Positions 13,317-22,769 are shown, counted from the first letter of the stretch. The stretch is 64,000 bases of DNA from JAFEDN01 sp963832945 (GCA_963832945.1 CAWHVV010000010.1:434001-498000); one strand, 5' to 3'. A program made the numbers and translations. The notes: a model not told the origin generated them from the letters alone.

Positions 13317-13500
13317 AAAGTGTTCGCAGCTTTCGCTGCATTGATCGAGACTCGACGCACAAACGCCAGTGTTAAGCTGGTGTTTGGTGTCGATAATTTT
13401 ATATAAGATTTAATTATCTACCCAAAGCACTCACTTAAACTGCTTTCTAATATGTACTGCTAAATTTTAAAAGAACGTTTCCCGTCAGGGAAGAGTGCCC

Positions 13501-13580
13501 ATTCTACGGATTTATTCAGGCTTGTCAACACTTATTTCAAACTTTTTTTAAATTTTTTTTCCCTAATATATAAATATATA
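13501..13580 (-). promoter_or_regulatory. rRNA operon promoter with AT-rich upstream element
   Basis: On the minus strand, TTGACA (13523-13528) and TAGAAT (13501-13506) are separated by 16 bases, followed by a GC-rich discriminator GGGCAC. Upstream (13530-13580) is a run of A and T tracts typical of an UP element. Transcription would start about 180 bases before 16S. GC-rich discriminators are typical of ppGpp-controlled rRNA promoters. Confidence 0.85.
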
Positions 13581-13604
13581 TTTTTCAACTGGTTATAAAA
13601 ATAT

Positions 13605-15221
13605 TTAAAGGTTGTGGCCTAAAGTGTCGGCTGACGTGGGTAGCGTTTTTTTTGAATTATTGTCAAATAATCCAATTTTTTTTCTGGAAGATGAATTGCT
13701 GGAGGGATCGGTAGTAGTTGCCATTCCCGATAAATTGGACATTGCCATTTCAGAAACATATTTAAAATGAACTAATTCCGGAATTGCAAGCGTAGGATCA
13801 TAAACTATTTCACTCCCCAAACGAATGAGATCATCTATTGTTACCAGGGACACATTACTTTTTGATTTTACAGGTATTAAACCCTGCTCACTTACGGAAT
13901 ATATTTGGGTTACGCCTGTATCGCCCCAAGGGTTGACTAAATGCACGACAGTAAATTTTTTGTCCTTACATTCATTGACAGACATTTTTGCAATATGGCT
14001 TACCGCAAAAGAATGGTCGCTTATAAACCCTTGATGAGAAATAAATTCACCTCTCCTACCTTTTTGCGCCGACTTAATTTTATCCTTATCAAATGAAATT
14101 ACAACTGGACGTTGTTTTTTTAATACTGCCTCTTTTTCTTCAGTCGAACCCTGAAAAGATAACGAGGATATTTCAGTCAGTAATTCTTCTAAAAAGGCCG
14201 CGAATACAGGATAGTAAGAGAGATCGTCTTTTAAAGAAGCCGCATATTGATCCAGGCATTTGATTATCGAATTCATTTCACTTAAATCAATTCGAGTATC
14301 TTCGATTTTAATTTTAGATCCGGCCTCCCTGGCAAGGGCAGCAACCGAATCAGGTGTTAATGTTTTTTTAGAATCTTCATAGCCTGCTATATCTTGAAAT
14401 TTTTTGAATAGCTTAATTAAACTTTTGTTATTATTAAATATTTCTTTTATTAATTCAACGGGTTGTTTAATTTTCTTATTGAATAAATTACTAAATTCGC
14501 GAGCAGATTTTTCTCTTTTTTCAGTAAGATTTAATTTGATGGTTTTACCACCGCTCCCACTCATAAAGGCATCAAATAACACTACCTCGTGACCACCATC
14601 CGCCTTTTGAAAATTGCCATTTAAAAAATATCCCACAAAAGCTTTTTCCAGCATTTGCATATAAGCAGGGGCCTGTGAGCGAAAATCGCCATTAATATAC
14701 GATTTATTAACTAAAATGTATTTAGGATTCAATCCGTCAAATAAGCGAACTAAAATAACATTGTCGTCTTTTAAACCTACCCGTTTGCCAATACTAATGG
14801 GATTTTCGTCGCCAATCCGTATTTTTTGACTCATATCACGCATCATTCCCGAAATGAATTTATCCCCTTCAGGCTTAGCTAAAATAGCTATAATTACTCC
14901 CAGGAACCAGCAGTTCCCATTATTACCCTGTTTTATATCGCAAGGGCGCAGGTATGTTTTACCCTCGCCCTCAGTGATATCCATATTCATGGGATGATGG
15001 TAGGCCGTTTTCTTTAATCCCCTTAGGCCATTACGGGTAGGCTCGCCATCTATAAAGCATTTATTGGTAATAGCTGACAGTATAATTTCTTTTAATGGTA
15101 AATTACCGTAGAGAGAAATAGCTTCGTCCTTTTCTTCATTTTGCAGTATAAAGGGCGTTAGTTGTGGAAGTTTTTCAAGCGCCGCCGGATCCAATGTTAC
15201 GTATGTGTTTTTTTTGCTCAT
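13605..15221 (-). CDS. Calpain-like cysteine protease, candidate effector
   Basis: A 538-residue protein with the three catalytic signatures of calpains (peptidase family C2). Counting from the ATG at 15221: QGNNGNCWFLG with Q98 (oxyanion) and C104, SDHSFAVSHI with H403, and HLVNPWGDT with N430. The His-Asn spacing of 27 fits calpains (about 24). The Cys-His distance of about 300 is nearly twice that of human calpain, so an insert of roughly 140 residues sits around 240-380. There is no signal peptide. The Ser/Asn/Lys-rich tail (about 505-538) could be a secretion tail. A TTG at 15293 extends the frame but adds an unlikely head. It is divergent from the pentapeptide gene, and codon use is AT-rich compared with the housekeeping genes. 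Confidence 0.82.
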   Translation of the reverse strand: MSKKNTYVTLDPAALEKLPQLTPFILQNEEKDEAISLYGNLPLKEIILSAITNKCFIDGEPTRNGLRGLKKTAYHHPMNMDITEGEGKTYLRPCDIKQGNNGNCWFLGVIIAILAKPEGDKFISGMMRDMSQKIRIGDENPISIGKRVGLKDDNVILVRLFDGLNPKYILVNKSYINGDFRSQAPAYMQMLEKAFVGYFLNGNFQKADGGHEVVLFDAFMSGSGGKTIKLNLTEKREKSAREFSNLFNKKIKQPVELIKEIFNNNKSLIKLFKKFQDIAGYEDSKKTLTPDSVAALAREAGSKIKIEDTRIDLSEMNSIIKCLDQYAASLKDDLSYYPVFAAFLEELLTEISSLSFQGSTEEKEAVLKKQRPVVISFDKDKIKSAQKGRRGEFISHQGFISDHSFAVSHIAKMSVNECKDKKFTVVHLVNPWGDTGVTQIYSVSEQGLIPVKSKSNVSLVTIDDLIRLGSEIVYDPTLAIPELVHFKYVSEMAMSNLSGMATTTDPSSNSSSRKKIGLFDNNSKKTLPTSADTLGHNL

Positions 15222-15321
15222 TTTTATGTCTGTAGATTTTATCTTTAATTTAGTGTTAATATTTAGAAACCGTTTTATGAATATTCTAAACAAATTTTAT
15301 TAAGATAATATTAAAATTAAC

Positions 15322-16170
15322 ATGAAAAAAACATCTGAATCGTTAGGCCGTTTTCAGCAAATTAAATCCATGGTGGAGATCTACCTGTCTTCAGTTCTGG
15401 TCGAATTGGTGTTGGTTTATGTAAAAAACGCGGATTATTCGAAGAATACATTTAACCGTCTACGGCTGTCCCGCCAACAACAGGAAGAAGTCAATTACGA
15501 AGAAGCGGATTTAGAAAATAGTCATTTAATGCACAGCCAATTTTTTTACTGCTCATTCCTTGAAGCAAACCTTATTAATGCTACTTTATTTCATGTTTTA
15601 TGCATTGATTGTGATTTTATCCGGGCTGAAATGACCAACGCCAATTTAGAGTGCTTGATAAGCAGTGAAAACGCACCGCTTAATTTCAGAGGGGCGCGTC
15701 TGGTTGAAGCTCATTTAAAAAAAAGCCTGTTACCTGGAGCTGTCTTTTCTTATGCGAATTGCTCTCAGGCTGATTTTAGTGGAACCAACCTGACCGGTGC
15801 GCACTTTTACCGAACCTGCCTGCTGGGGGCGAAATTGTCTGCCGCCATATTGACTGATACCGTGTTAAGCCAATACCCGAAAAATTTTTTTACTATTCTG
15901 GAAAAAAGCGAAACAACCCGGAGTTTGTTAATCAATCTGCTGGAAGATTATATTGGCGCAGGCAGCCTGTTGAATATGGGAAACGCCTTTTTGACCAGGA
16001 AGCATTTTTTTCCTGTTAGAAAAATTTTAACAGGCAAAAAGTCCCATGTGGATGAAATGAAACAATTGGGCATCTGGAAGACTGAATTGGAAAAACTGCC
16101 CCGTGAGCCTGATAATGATTCACTTGCCGCGCGACTGGAATTTACCCAACTGTGTAGCTGGCAAATATAG
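15322..16170 (+). CDS. Pentapeptide-repeat protein
   Basis: A 282-residue protein in which residues 60-185 show the A(D/N)Lxx pentapeptide pattern, for example EADLENSHL, EANLINATL, TNANLE, CSQADFSGTNLTGA and GAKLSAA. Such repeats fold into a right-handed quadrilateral beta-helix. The function is unknown. Some relatives mimic DNA and protect gyrase, others are effectors of intracellular bacteria. No signal peptide or membrane helix is evident apart from a hydrophobic stretch near 20-35. It shares a short AT-rich divergent region with the calpain-like gene, so the two may be co-regulated. Confidence 0.85.
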   Translation: MKKTSESLGRFQQIKSMVEIYLSSVLVELVLVYVKNADYSKNTFNRLRLSRQQQEEVNYEEADLENSHLMHSQFFYCSFLEANLINATLFHVLCIDCDFIRAEMTNANLECLISSENAPLNFRGARLVEAHLKKSLLPGAVFSYANCSQADFSGTNLTGAHFYRTCLLGAKLSAAILTDTVLSQYPKNFFTILEKSETTRSLLINLLEDYIGAGSLLNMGNAFLTRKHFFPVRKILTGKKSHVDEMKQLGIWKTELEKLPREPDNDSLAARLEFTQLCSWQI

Positions 16171-16177
16171 ATTTTAG

Positions 16178-17380
16178 CTACTCTTTCGGAATAATTTCAG
16201 CTTTTTTGAAACGCTTACCCACCTGGAAAATATGCGTCTTTCCAGGATGAACTTGTAATTTCTTATCGCTGATCTTTTCTCCATCCAAACGTACCGCGCC
16301 TTCGGAAATTTTACGAAATCCCTCGGAATTCGTTTTAATAAGTTGAATATTTCTCAGTAAGTCCACAATACCCATGCTTCCACAAGATTTTATTTCTATG
16401 GACGAAAGATTTTCCGGAAGCGCTCCCTGGCCAACTTTGGAATAATCCTCAGAGGCAAGTTGCGCAGCCTCTGCGTTATGAAAACGTTCCACAATTTCTC
16501 TCGCCAACATCATTTTGGCTGCGTTTGGAGCGAGCGAACCGGAATGAACTTTTTCACGGATATGATTTATTTCAGCCGCCGACTGAAAACTCAGTAAATC
16601 ATAATATCGCCACATCAGGGCATCGCTTATCGACATTATCTTACTGAACATTTCACTGGATGGTTCCGTGATGCCGATATAATTACCCAGAGATTTAGAC
16701 ATCTTATTGACGCCGTCCAGGCCTTCCAGCAAAGGCATGGTCAACACGATCTGCGGTCTTTGACCAAAATGCTTTTGTAATTCACGACCCATCAGTAAAT
16801 TGAATCGCTGGTCCGTGCCGCCCAGCTCAACGTCGGCTTCCATCGCCACGGAATCGTAACCCTGCAATAAAGGGTATAAAAATTCGTGGATGGCGATGGG
16901 CGTATTGCCGGTGTAACGTTTATTAAAATCATCGCGCTCCAGCATACGCGCCACGGTGTGTGTGGACGCCAAACGAATCAGATCCGCGGCGGACTGTTTT
17001 TGCATCCACGTTGAATTGTACATGACTATTGTTTTCTCACGATCCAGAATTTTAAATACCTGTTCCTGATACGTTTTAGCATTCGCCAATACCTGTTCCC
17101 CGGTCAGCGGCGGGCGGGTAGTGTTTTTTCCACTGGGATCACCGATCATCGCCGTAAAATCGCCGACCAAAAACAATATCTGATGACCTAACTGTTGAAA
17201 TTGCCGCAGCTTATTGAGCAATACAGTATGTCCCAAATGAATATCGGGAGCCGTGGGATCAAATCCCAATTTAATTCGTAACGGTTTACCTTCGCGGAAT
17301 CGTTCCATCAATTCGGATTCCAGCAAAATGTCCACAGTACCGCGTTTGATTTCGTTAAAATTCTGCTCAATTGTTGTCAT
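16178..17380 (-). CDS. tyrS: Tyrosyl-tRNA synthetase
   Basis: The 400-residue class I synthetase charges tRNA-Tyr in the cytosol. HLGH at residues 48-51 is the HIGH motif, KMSKS near 230 is the second ATP-binding motif, and the last 60 residues form an S4 RNA-binding domain (SEGAVRLDGEKIS). The length and sequence fit the TyrZ-like subgroup found in many proteobacteria. It ends seven bases from the convergent pentapeptide gene and is divergent from the M23 peptidase gene, an arrangement common in gammaproteobacteria. Confidence 0.96.
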   Translation of the reverse strand: MTTIEQNFNEIKRGTVDILLESELMERFREGKPLRIKLGFDPTAPDIHLGHTVLLNKLRQFQQLGHQILFLVGDFTAMIGDPSGKNTTRPPLTGEQVLANAKTYQEQVFKILDREKTIVMYNSTWMQKQSAADLIRLASTHTVARMLERDDFNKRYTGNTPIAIHEFLYPLLQGYDSVAMEADVELGGTDQRFNLLMGRELQKHFGQRPQIVLTMPLLEGLDGVNKMSKSLGNYIGITEPSSEMFSKIMSISDALMWRYYDLLSFQSAAEINHIREKVHSGSLAPNAAKMMLAREIVERFHNAEAAQLASEDYSKVGQGALPENLSSIEIKSCGSMGIVDLLRNIQLIKTNSEGFRKISEGAVRLDGEKISDKKLQVHPGKTHIFQVGKRFKKAEIIPKE

Positions 17381-17430
17381 ATTTCTGTACCAAATTTACA
17401 AAGAGATACGGCTATGCTACCTTTAACCTC

Positions 17431-18483
17431 ATGAAAGCTGATCATTATCACTCTAACCATAAATTTACGGCGCTATTGACGACGCTCATTGTGTTGATTG
17501 GTCTCTGTATATTCAGCGTGTTTTTATTGTTCAACATTAATTGGGAATTTACCCCGGATACATTGCCTGTCGTTAATAACGCAGAGGACCATGAGCAAAC
17601 CGGTTTAAGTAATGCGATTGCGTCAGGCGATGCACCTATCTTAACTGATCATCACCCACAATGGGAAGCTCAGGTTAACCAGGCGCCTGCGCTGCCCAAG
17701 GATACAGCATCACAAAAATTGTTTTTTGCCAGCTCGGCACACCTTAAAACAACTTCGCCTATTTACCGGCAAGTACAAAATATTTTTAAAGGGGTGGCGC
17801 CTCTGCATTCACGGTTACGTCGTGGTGAACGATTTAGTGTGATTTATGATCAAGCGGGACGTATTCTGTTGGCGACTGTGACTCTTCATCGTCACACCGT
17901 TGAAGCCATCCGCTTTACGGATTCCAGTGGTTACACCGGGTATTATACTCCTACCGGACAAGCCTTATTTAAATCGCTGTTTTTAACAACGCCGGTCAAT
18001 TATTATACACGGATCAGCGACCGCTTCACCCTCCACCGCTGGCACCCCATTTTGCATATTACCCGTCCTCACTACGGAATTGATTACGCGGCTCCCACAG
18101 GAACTCCGATTCGCGCTATCAGCAGCGGCCGCGTCAGCTATACCGGTTGGAATGGCGGTTATGGCAATACCGTGATTATAAATCATGGTAGCCGTTATCA
18201 ATCCTTATACGCCCATATCCGCCGTCATAGCTATACGGTAAAATCAGGACAGTGGGTAATGCAGGGTCAAATAATTGGCTACGTTGGGAGTACCGGTTTA
18301 GCCACCGGCCCCCATTTACACTTTGGCCTTTACGAATATGGCCGGGCTATCAACCCCGATCTGGTATTACCCAAATCCAACCCGCCGACCAGGGTCGCCC
18401 AGAACGATCTTGAGGATTTTCTTATACAAACCAACCGCTTATTGACGAAACTCGCCTTTGCCGAGAACCATTACATGGTGTAA
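17431..18483 (+). CDS. M23-family murein endopeptidase (MepM-like)
   Basis: A 350-residue inner-membrane-anchored or secreted zinc endopeptidase expected to cut peptide cross-links in the cell wall. One hydrophobic segment (about residues 13-37) acts as signal or anchor. An OapA/Csd3-like middle region precedes the M23 domain, whose zinc ligands are visible as HYGID (H214, D218) and HLHFG (H295, H297). The ATG at 17431 is chosen because an earlier in-frame start at 17371 would overlap the tyrS start and place 20 polar residues before the hydrophobic segment. Confidence 0.92.
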   Translation: MKADHYHSNHKFTALLTTLIVLIGLCIFSVFLLFNINWEFTPDTLPVVNNAEDHEQTGLSNAIASGDAPILTDHHPQWEAQVNQAPALPKDTASQKLFFASSAHLKTTSPIYRQVQNIFKGVAPLHSRLRRGERFSVIYDQAGRILLATVTLHRHTVEAIRFTDSSGYTGYYTPTGQALFKSLFLTTPVNYYTRISDRFTLHRWHPILHITRPHYGIDYAAPTGTPIRAISSGRVSYTGWNGGYGNTVIINHGSRYQSLYAHIRRHSYTVKSGQWVMQGQIIGYVGSTGLATGPHLHFGLYEYGRAINPDLVLPKSNPPTRVAQNDLEDFLIQTNRLLTKLAFAENHYMV

Positions 18484-18767
18484 AAAATGTATTTTATATT
18501 CGAAAAGTGCTATAATTATAGATGAAGGGAGATAATAGATAACTGTTCCTGGCTGAATCGATACTTTTTTAAGTTCGATTAGAATGTGTAAGTCAGTATT
18601 AAGGTATATATGCTATAAGGACAGCCCGTTAAGGGAAGATGTCCCTCTTGGGATTATCACCTGATACCGCTTCCATTCGAAAATTTTTCCAGAAGGATCC
18701 AGAGCTAGAAGTTACCTATTTCTTCCTTCTTTTTTATACTATATTTACGATTATGATTTTTCTAAAC

Positions 18768-20075
18768 ATGGATAAACTAATGCAACGATGCCGCAGTGTA
18801 TTAACCGGTTTATTGATTTTAAATTTTTGCACTATCCCACAGACTTTGGCGGCAGAAAGCCGGCATTATCCTCCCGGAGCGCGACAGGTTTACATTTCTG
18901 ACCGTCCGGAAATTCGCCAGGAAGCACTGACAAAAATTGCGCCGCTGGTGGAAAAATCGATAGCCGACGGTTATTACCCTGGCGCAGTCATACTGGTCGG
19001 CCACCGGGGTCAGATTATTTATCGAGGAGTTTTCGGAAATAAACGCATCACGCCTGACATTGCGCCCATGGAATTTAACACTCTTTTTGATATGGCCTCA
19101 CTCACCAAAGTCATCGTGACGACTACCGCAATCATGCAACTGATTGAAAACGGACAACTTGATCTGGATGCCCCGGTTGCGAAATATTGGCCGGCTTTTG
19201 CTAATAATGGCAAAGAAAATGTCACCGTGCGGGAATTATTGACCCACACTTCCGGTTTTGAGGCGATTCTTCCCTCATGGAAAGCGCCTCAGGATAAAAA
19301 ACAGCTGTATACTGCCGGTTTAGAGCAAGTGGAAAAAACCGGATTGATCAATCCGCCGGGAAAGGTTTTCACCTATAGTGATATCAATTTTGTCACGCTG
19401 GGTTACCTTGTGGAACTCATTTCCGGAGAACATTTAGCGGATTATGCCCAAGCGCATATATTCAAACCGCTCGGCATGACCTCTGCTACTTTTTTACCGC
19501 CGGCAAATGAAAAGGAGCTCATCGCTCCCACCTGGTCACCGGATGACGGGCAGGCGCGATGGGGACAAGTGAATGACCCAACCACCTCAAGAATGGGCGG
19601 AGTCAATGGTATGGCCGGACTATTCGCTAATGCAGAGGACCTGGGAGTTTTTTTACAATGCCTGTTGGATGGCGGCCATATTAGCGGCCGCAAATACTTA
19701 TTGGGGCCTTTAACAGTGCTCAAAATGACAACTGCCCAAACCCCTTTAGGTATGCTGGAAATTCGGGGATTGGGCTGGGATATTGATTCGTCTTTTTCTA
19801 ACCGTGGGGTATTATTGCCGCTTGGATCGTATGGACATACCGGTTGGACAGGAACGTCCGTGTGGGCCGATCCCTTTACCCAAACCTGGATTGTGATTTT
19901 AACCAGCCGCACCCACCCTTCCATGCCGCCGAAAAATCAGTTGATTGAAGATCGCCGCGCCATCGCCAACATCGTCGCCGGCAGTTTGACGGACGTTGAC
20001 ATTCGCAATCTCAAAACCACCGGCGCAGGCGAACTCAATTACTCTTACTCTAAAAAAGCCCAGCCCAGCCAATAA
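18768..20075 (+). CDS. Serine beta-lactamase-like hydrolase (class C/esterase fold), exported
   Basis: A protein of about 435 residues of the beta-lactamase/PBP4* family. SLTK at 111-114 carries the nucleophilic Ser and Lys, YSDIN supplies the YxN motif, and GHTGWTG near the end is the third box. Residues 1-29 form a signal peptide with a likely cut after LAA. True substrate is unknown: class C lactamases, DD-peptidases and esterases share this fold. The frame is open from 18639, but the added 43 residues are not signal-like, so the ATG at 18768 is preferred. A TATAATTATA at 18511 could be part of its promoter. Confidence 0.88.
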   Translation: MDKLMQRCRSVLTGLLILNFCTIPQTLAAESRHYPPGARQVYISDRPEIRQEALTKIAPLVEKSIADGYYPGAVILVGHRGQIIYRGVFGNKRITPDIAPMEFNTLFDMASLTKVIVTTTAIMQLIENGQLDLDAPVAKYWPAFANNGKENVTVRELLTHTSGFEAILPSWKAPQDKKQLYTAGLEQVEKTGLINPPGKVFTYSDINFVTLGYLVELISGEHLADYAQAHIFKPLGMTSATFLPPANEKELIAPTWSPDDGQARWGQVNDPTTSRMGGVNGMAGLFANAEDLGVFLQCLLDGGHISGRKYLLGPLTVLKMTTAQTPLGMLEIRGLGWDIDSSFSNRGVLLPLGSYGHTGWTGTSVWADPFTQTWIVILTSRTHPSMPPKNQLIEDRRAIANIVAGSLTDVDIRNLKTTGAGELNYSYSKKAQPSQ

Positions 20076-20193
20076 CCACAAAATGGTGATTCGCGTGAAT
20101 TTATCATGTATCTCCTTTTTTAACCCGGATATTTGTTGAAGCGTTTGAAGCCTGTAGCATTTTAAGCTACAATTGAAGCATATTTAGCTACAT

Positions 20194-20481
20194 ATGCAGT
20201 TGCTTATGACATTTACCACTTCTTTTTTATTCCCAGAATATCGCCAAAAAATTCTAGGATTATTATTACTACATCCGGAGGTTCATTACCATGTCCGTGA
20301 GATTGCCCGCTTAACCAATACTGCTGCTGGAAGTCTACATCGCGAACTGGCAAAGCTTGCAAAAGCTCACGTTTTGTTACGTGAAGTTAGCGGTAATCAA
20401 GTGTATTACCAAGCCAACACTCACTTTCCAATATTTGAATTAATCCTAAAGTGTACCGAAAGGCAGAATGGCAAAAATTAG
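20194..20481 (+). pseudogene. Winged-helix part of a decayed MNT nucleotidyltransferase antitoxin
   Basis: The 95-residue frame encodes a winged helix-turn-helix (VHYHVREIARLTN, GSLHRELAKLAKA, and a wing VLLREVSGNQVYYQAN). In intact relatives this N-terminal domain continues into a minimal nucleotidyltransferase domain. Here the frame ends after ELILKCTERQNGKN and the catalytic GSxxRG...D core is absent. The last part of the transferase domain follows in another frame, so a deletion plus frameshift has destroyed the enzyme. The HTH could still bind DNA. Its own start context is ordinary. Confidence 0.65.
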
Positions 20482-20564
20482 TGAATCATAAAGAATCTTT
20501 TATTCAGGAAATACTAAATAGTCCAAAGCTTTTCATTATAGGAGTACCCAATGACATTAAGTAA
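20454..20564 (+). pseudogene. C-terminal remnant of the MNT nucleotidyltransferase
   Basis: Read in the frame of TAC at 20454, the DNA encodes about 36 residues including AEWQKLVNHKESFIQEILN, SPKLFIIGVPNDIK and then a stop. This resembles the usual end of wHTH-nucleotidyltransferase proteins (a segment like PKLFLIG near the C terminus). It overlaps the 3' end of the winged-helix frame out of phase. The remnant stops a few bases into the HEPN frame, the usual coupling of the two genes. Confidence 0.55.
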
Positions 20565-20712
20565 CCTTGTTGGAATAAGCCTTGAAAAAATTAGGATAAA
20601 TCATGACACAATAAAAAAACTAGAAAGTACTGTGAAAGATTGCATTATTCAAGCTGAAAAATTATTGCAAACTTTTAATGTCTGGCTAACTATGAAAAAT
20701 TTCCATTTATAA
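20551..20712 (+). pseudogene. Truncated HEPN-domain toxin remnant
   Basis: A 53-residue frame beginning MTLSNLVGISLEKI and continuing with a helix IKKLESTVKDCIIQAEKLL. This matches the N-terminal helix of HEPN proteins encoded directly after MNT nucleotidyltransferases. The characteristic RxxxxH RNase motif, normally further on, is missing because the frame ends early. It overlaps the preceding remnant by 14 bases. Together the pieces are the corpse of an MNT-HEPN toxin-antitoxin pair. Confidence 0.55.
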
Positions 20713-20722
20713 CATTAAGTAG

Positions 20723-21364
20723 TTACAGGTTGTGAATCGCCGCGGCGTTCGTTACCAGGATTGCTCCTGCATCGCGCATCGCTGCCAGTGCACTCTGGGT
20801 GGTGGCAGGGGTTAAACCACGGCAGGCGGCCATATTCACGATTACCTGAAAATTTGCTCGCAATAATTGCATCACGGTGGTTTTGACGCAATAATCTGTG
20901 GCCAATCCACCAATGATCACCGTAATGACTGAATTCTGGCGCAAAAACTCTATGACGCCGGTGCTCAAACGTTGCGCGACATCGTGATAGCAGGCGCCAT
21001 ACGGGTGCATATCCAGTTCCACCCCTTCCCAAATAAAATAATCATATTCGGTAATTTTAGGCAGGCCGTCAATTAATTCAAAACCAGGCGTGCCCGCAAC
21101 GGCATGCGGAGGCCATCGCACATCGACATTGTCGCCGATGATGGGGCTTAAGACGGGATGCTCTTCATCCGCAACCCACACGGCCCTGGAATTGTGGGCT
21201 TCTTTAGAGCCGATGCGAAACCGGGCTTTTTCGGCCTGAAGATTGAGTTCCGCAACAATCTGATCTCCCCCACTGACTGGCAATTCCTCTGGACACAAAG
21301 GCGTAAAAGTTTTTTGAGCGTGAACATCAAAACTGGCCACTAAAGATTTTTCCGGAATTTTCAT
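20723..21364 (-). CDS. pncA: Nicotinamidase-like isochorismatase-fold hydrolase
   Basis: A 213-residue protein expected to convert nicotinamide to nicotinate, feeding PncB encoded directly upstream (4-base overlap). D13 in SFDVHAQ and C159 in GGLATDYCVKT are the catalytic Asp and Cys of the family. At the place where I expect the catalytic Lys (usual pattern KG before a short acidic turn) this sequence has WEGVE, with Glu. That may mean altered activity, or my alignment by eye may be off. The pair completes nicotinamide salvage to nicotinate mononucleotide. Confidence 0.85.
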   Translation of the reverse strand: MKIPEKSLVASFDVHAQKTFTPLCPEELPVSGGDQIVAELNLQAEKARFRIGSKEAHNSRAVWVADEEHPVLSPIIGDNVDVRWPPHAVAGTPGFELIDGLPKITEYDYFIWEGVELDMHPYGACYHDVAQRLSTGVIEFLRQNSVITVIIGGLATDYCVKTTVMQLLRANFQVIVNMAACRGLTPATTQSALAAMRDAGAILVTNAAAIHNL

Positions 21365-22746
21365 ATCGACATCCTTAATAATCTATCCTTGATGCTTTGC
21401 AACCCTCTGGCTATTTTTACCGGGTAATCTTCTATTTCAGAATGGATAAACTCTGTTAATTGATGCCGGCAAAACTTCTGAATTTCGGTGAGTGCAGGCT
21501 GATTATAAATGAGTTCACCACCTTTAAAAACAGGCAATAGCAAATCTTCGTGCTGATCCGAATCCGTCACCAAATCTTCCTGAGGGCCGGATTCAACGTT
21601 GTAAACAATATCCGTCAGCCAGCGTCCATTTTTTAAAAAACGCCGGACCTGTTGAATACCCGGTGTCGTTGTTTTTGAAGGCTCATCAGATCGTTTTATT
21701 TTATATTCCCAGGCTCCCCGCTCGTCGCGAATAGCTGCCAATTTATAGGCCGCGTCTAACGCAGGCTGGTCCCAGCCGGTGGTTAAGCGCGTGCCCACCC
21801 CCCAAATATCAATTGGCGCGCCCTGCTGTTTAAGTTGGGCAATCCGATGCTCATCCAGATCGCCACTGGCGATAATCTTTACGGAGAAAAAGCCCGCGGC
21901 GTTTAATAATTCGCGGGCACGGCGGCTTAAATCATTAAGATTACCGGAGTCCAGGCGTATTCCCAGCAAATCACTGCCACAGGCCCGCAATTTTTGCCCG
22001 GCAGCAATGGCGTTTTGCACGCCCTGCACAGTATCATAAGTATCGACCAATAAAACCGTATTGCCCGGAATTACTTTGGCAAAGTTTTCAAAAGCGGTTA
22101 TTTCATCGGCAAAAGCCATCACCCAGCTATGCGCCATCGTCCCCGTTGAGGGAATTCCCCACGTCATCGCCGCATACGTGTTGGAAACCGACTGACAGCC
22201 GCCGACATACGCAGCGCGGCTGGCTGTCATGCCCCCGTCCGGCCCTTGGGCGCGGCGCAATCCAAACTCCAAAACCGGATCACCACGCGCCGCCATGCAA
22301 ACCCGCGATGCTTTAGTGGCAATCAGCGAAGCAAAACTGGTCAGATTAACTAATGCGGTTTCAATTAATTGACACTGCAGTAGTGGCCCGGTCACTCGCA
22401 GCATAGGCTCACTGGCAAATATAATCTGTCCTTCGGGCATGGCGTCTACATCGCAGGTAAACCGCACTCGCGATAAATATTCGAGAAAATCGCTGCTAAA
22501 TAAAGTTTGTCCCTGAGGGTCCAGCCGTTTTTCCAACCAGGCCAGTTCTTCAGCAGTGAAATGCCAATGGCATAAATAGTCAATAACTTTTTCCAGTCCG
22601 CAATTTATAACATAATTTCCCTGAAAAGGATGACGTCGAAAAAATAAATGGAACACCGCTTCGCGCTCAGCCATTCCCAGCCGCCAGTATCCATACGCCA
22701 TGGTGAGTTGGTAAAAATCCGTCAATAATGCCGGTATTTCTTTCAT
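21361..22746 (-). CDS. pncB: Nicotinate phosphoribosyltransferase
   Basis: The 461-residue cytosolic enzyme joins nicotinate to PRPP with ATP use, in NAD salvage. Recognisable are LLTDFYQLTMAYGYW at residues 7-21, FGLRRAQGPDGG near 157, SGDLDE near 285 and GTRLTTGW near 308. Length is typical. It overlaps pncA by ATGA and starts 23 bases after the glycosyltransferase stop, so it is probably part of the long minus-strand transcript that begins at gcvT. Confidence 0.95.
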   Translation of the reverse strand: MKEIPALLTDFYQLTMAYGYWRLGMAEREAVFHLFFRRHPFQGNYVINCGLEKVIDYLCHWHFTAEELAWLEKRLDPQGQTLFSSDFLEYLSRVRFTCDVDAMPEGQIIFASEPMLRVTGPLLQCQLIETALVNLTSFASLIATKASRVCMAARGDPVLEFGLRRAQGPDGGMTASRAAYVGGCQSVSNTYAAMTWGIPSTGTMAHSWVMAFADEITAFENFAKVIPGNTVLLVDTYDTVQGVQNAIAAGQKLRACGSDLLGIRLDSGNLNDLSRRARELLNAAGFFSVKIIASGDLDEHRIAQLKQQGAPIDIWGVGTRLTTGWDQPALDAAYKLAAIRDERGAWEYKIKRSDEPSKTTTPGIQQVRRFLKNGRWLTDIVYNVESGPQEDLVTDSDQHEDLLLPVFKGGELIYNQPALTEIQKFCRHQLTEFIHSEIEDYPVKIARGLQSIKDRLLRMSI

Positions 22747-22769
22747 AATGTGATATTCCGTGATTTATT

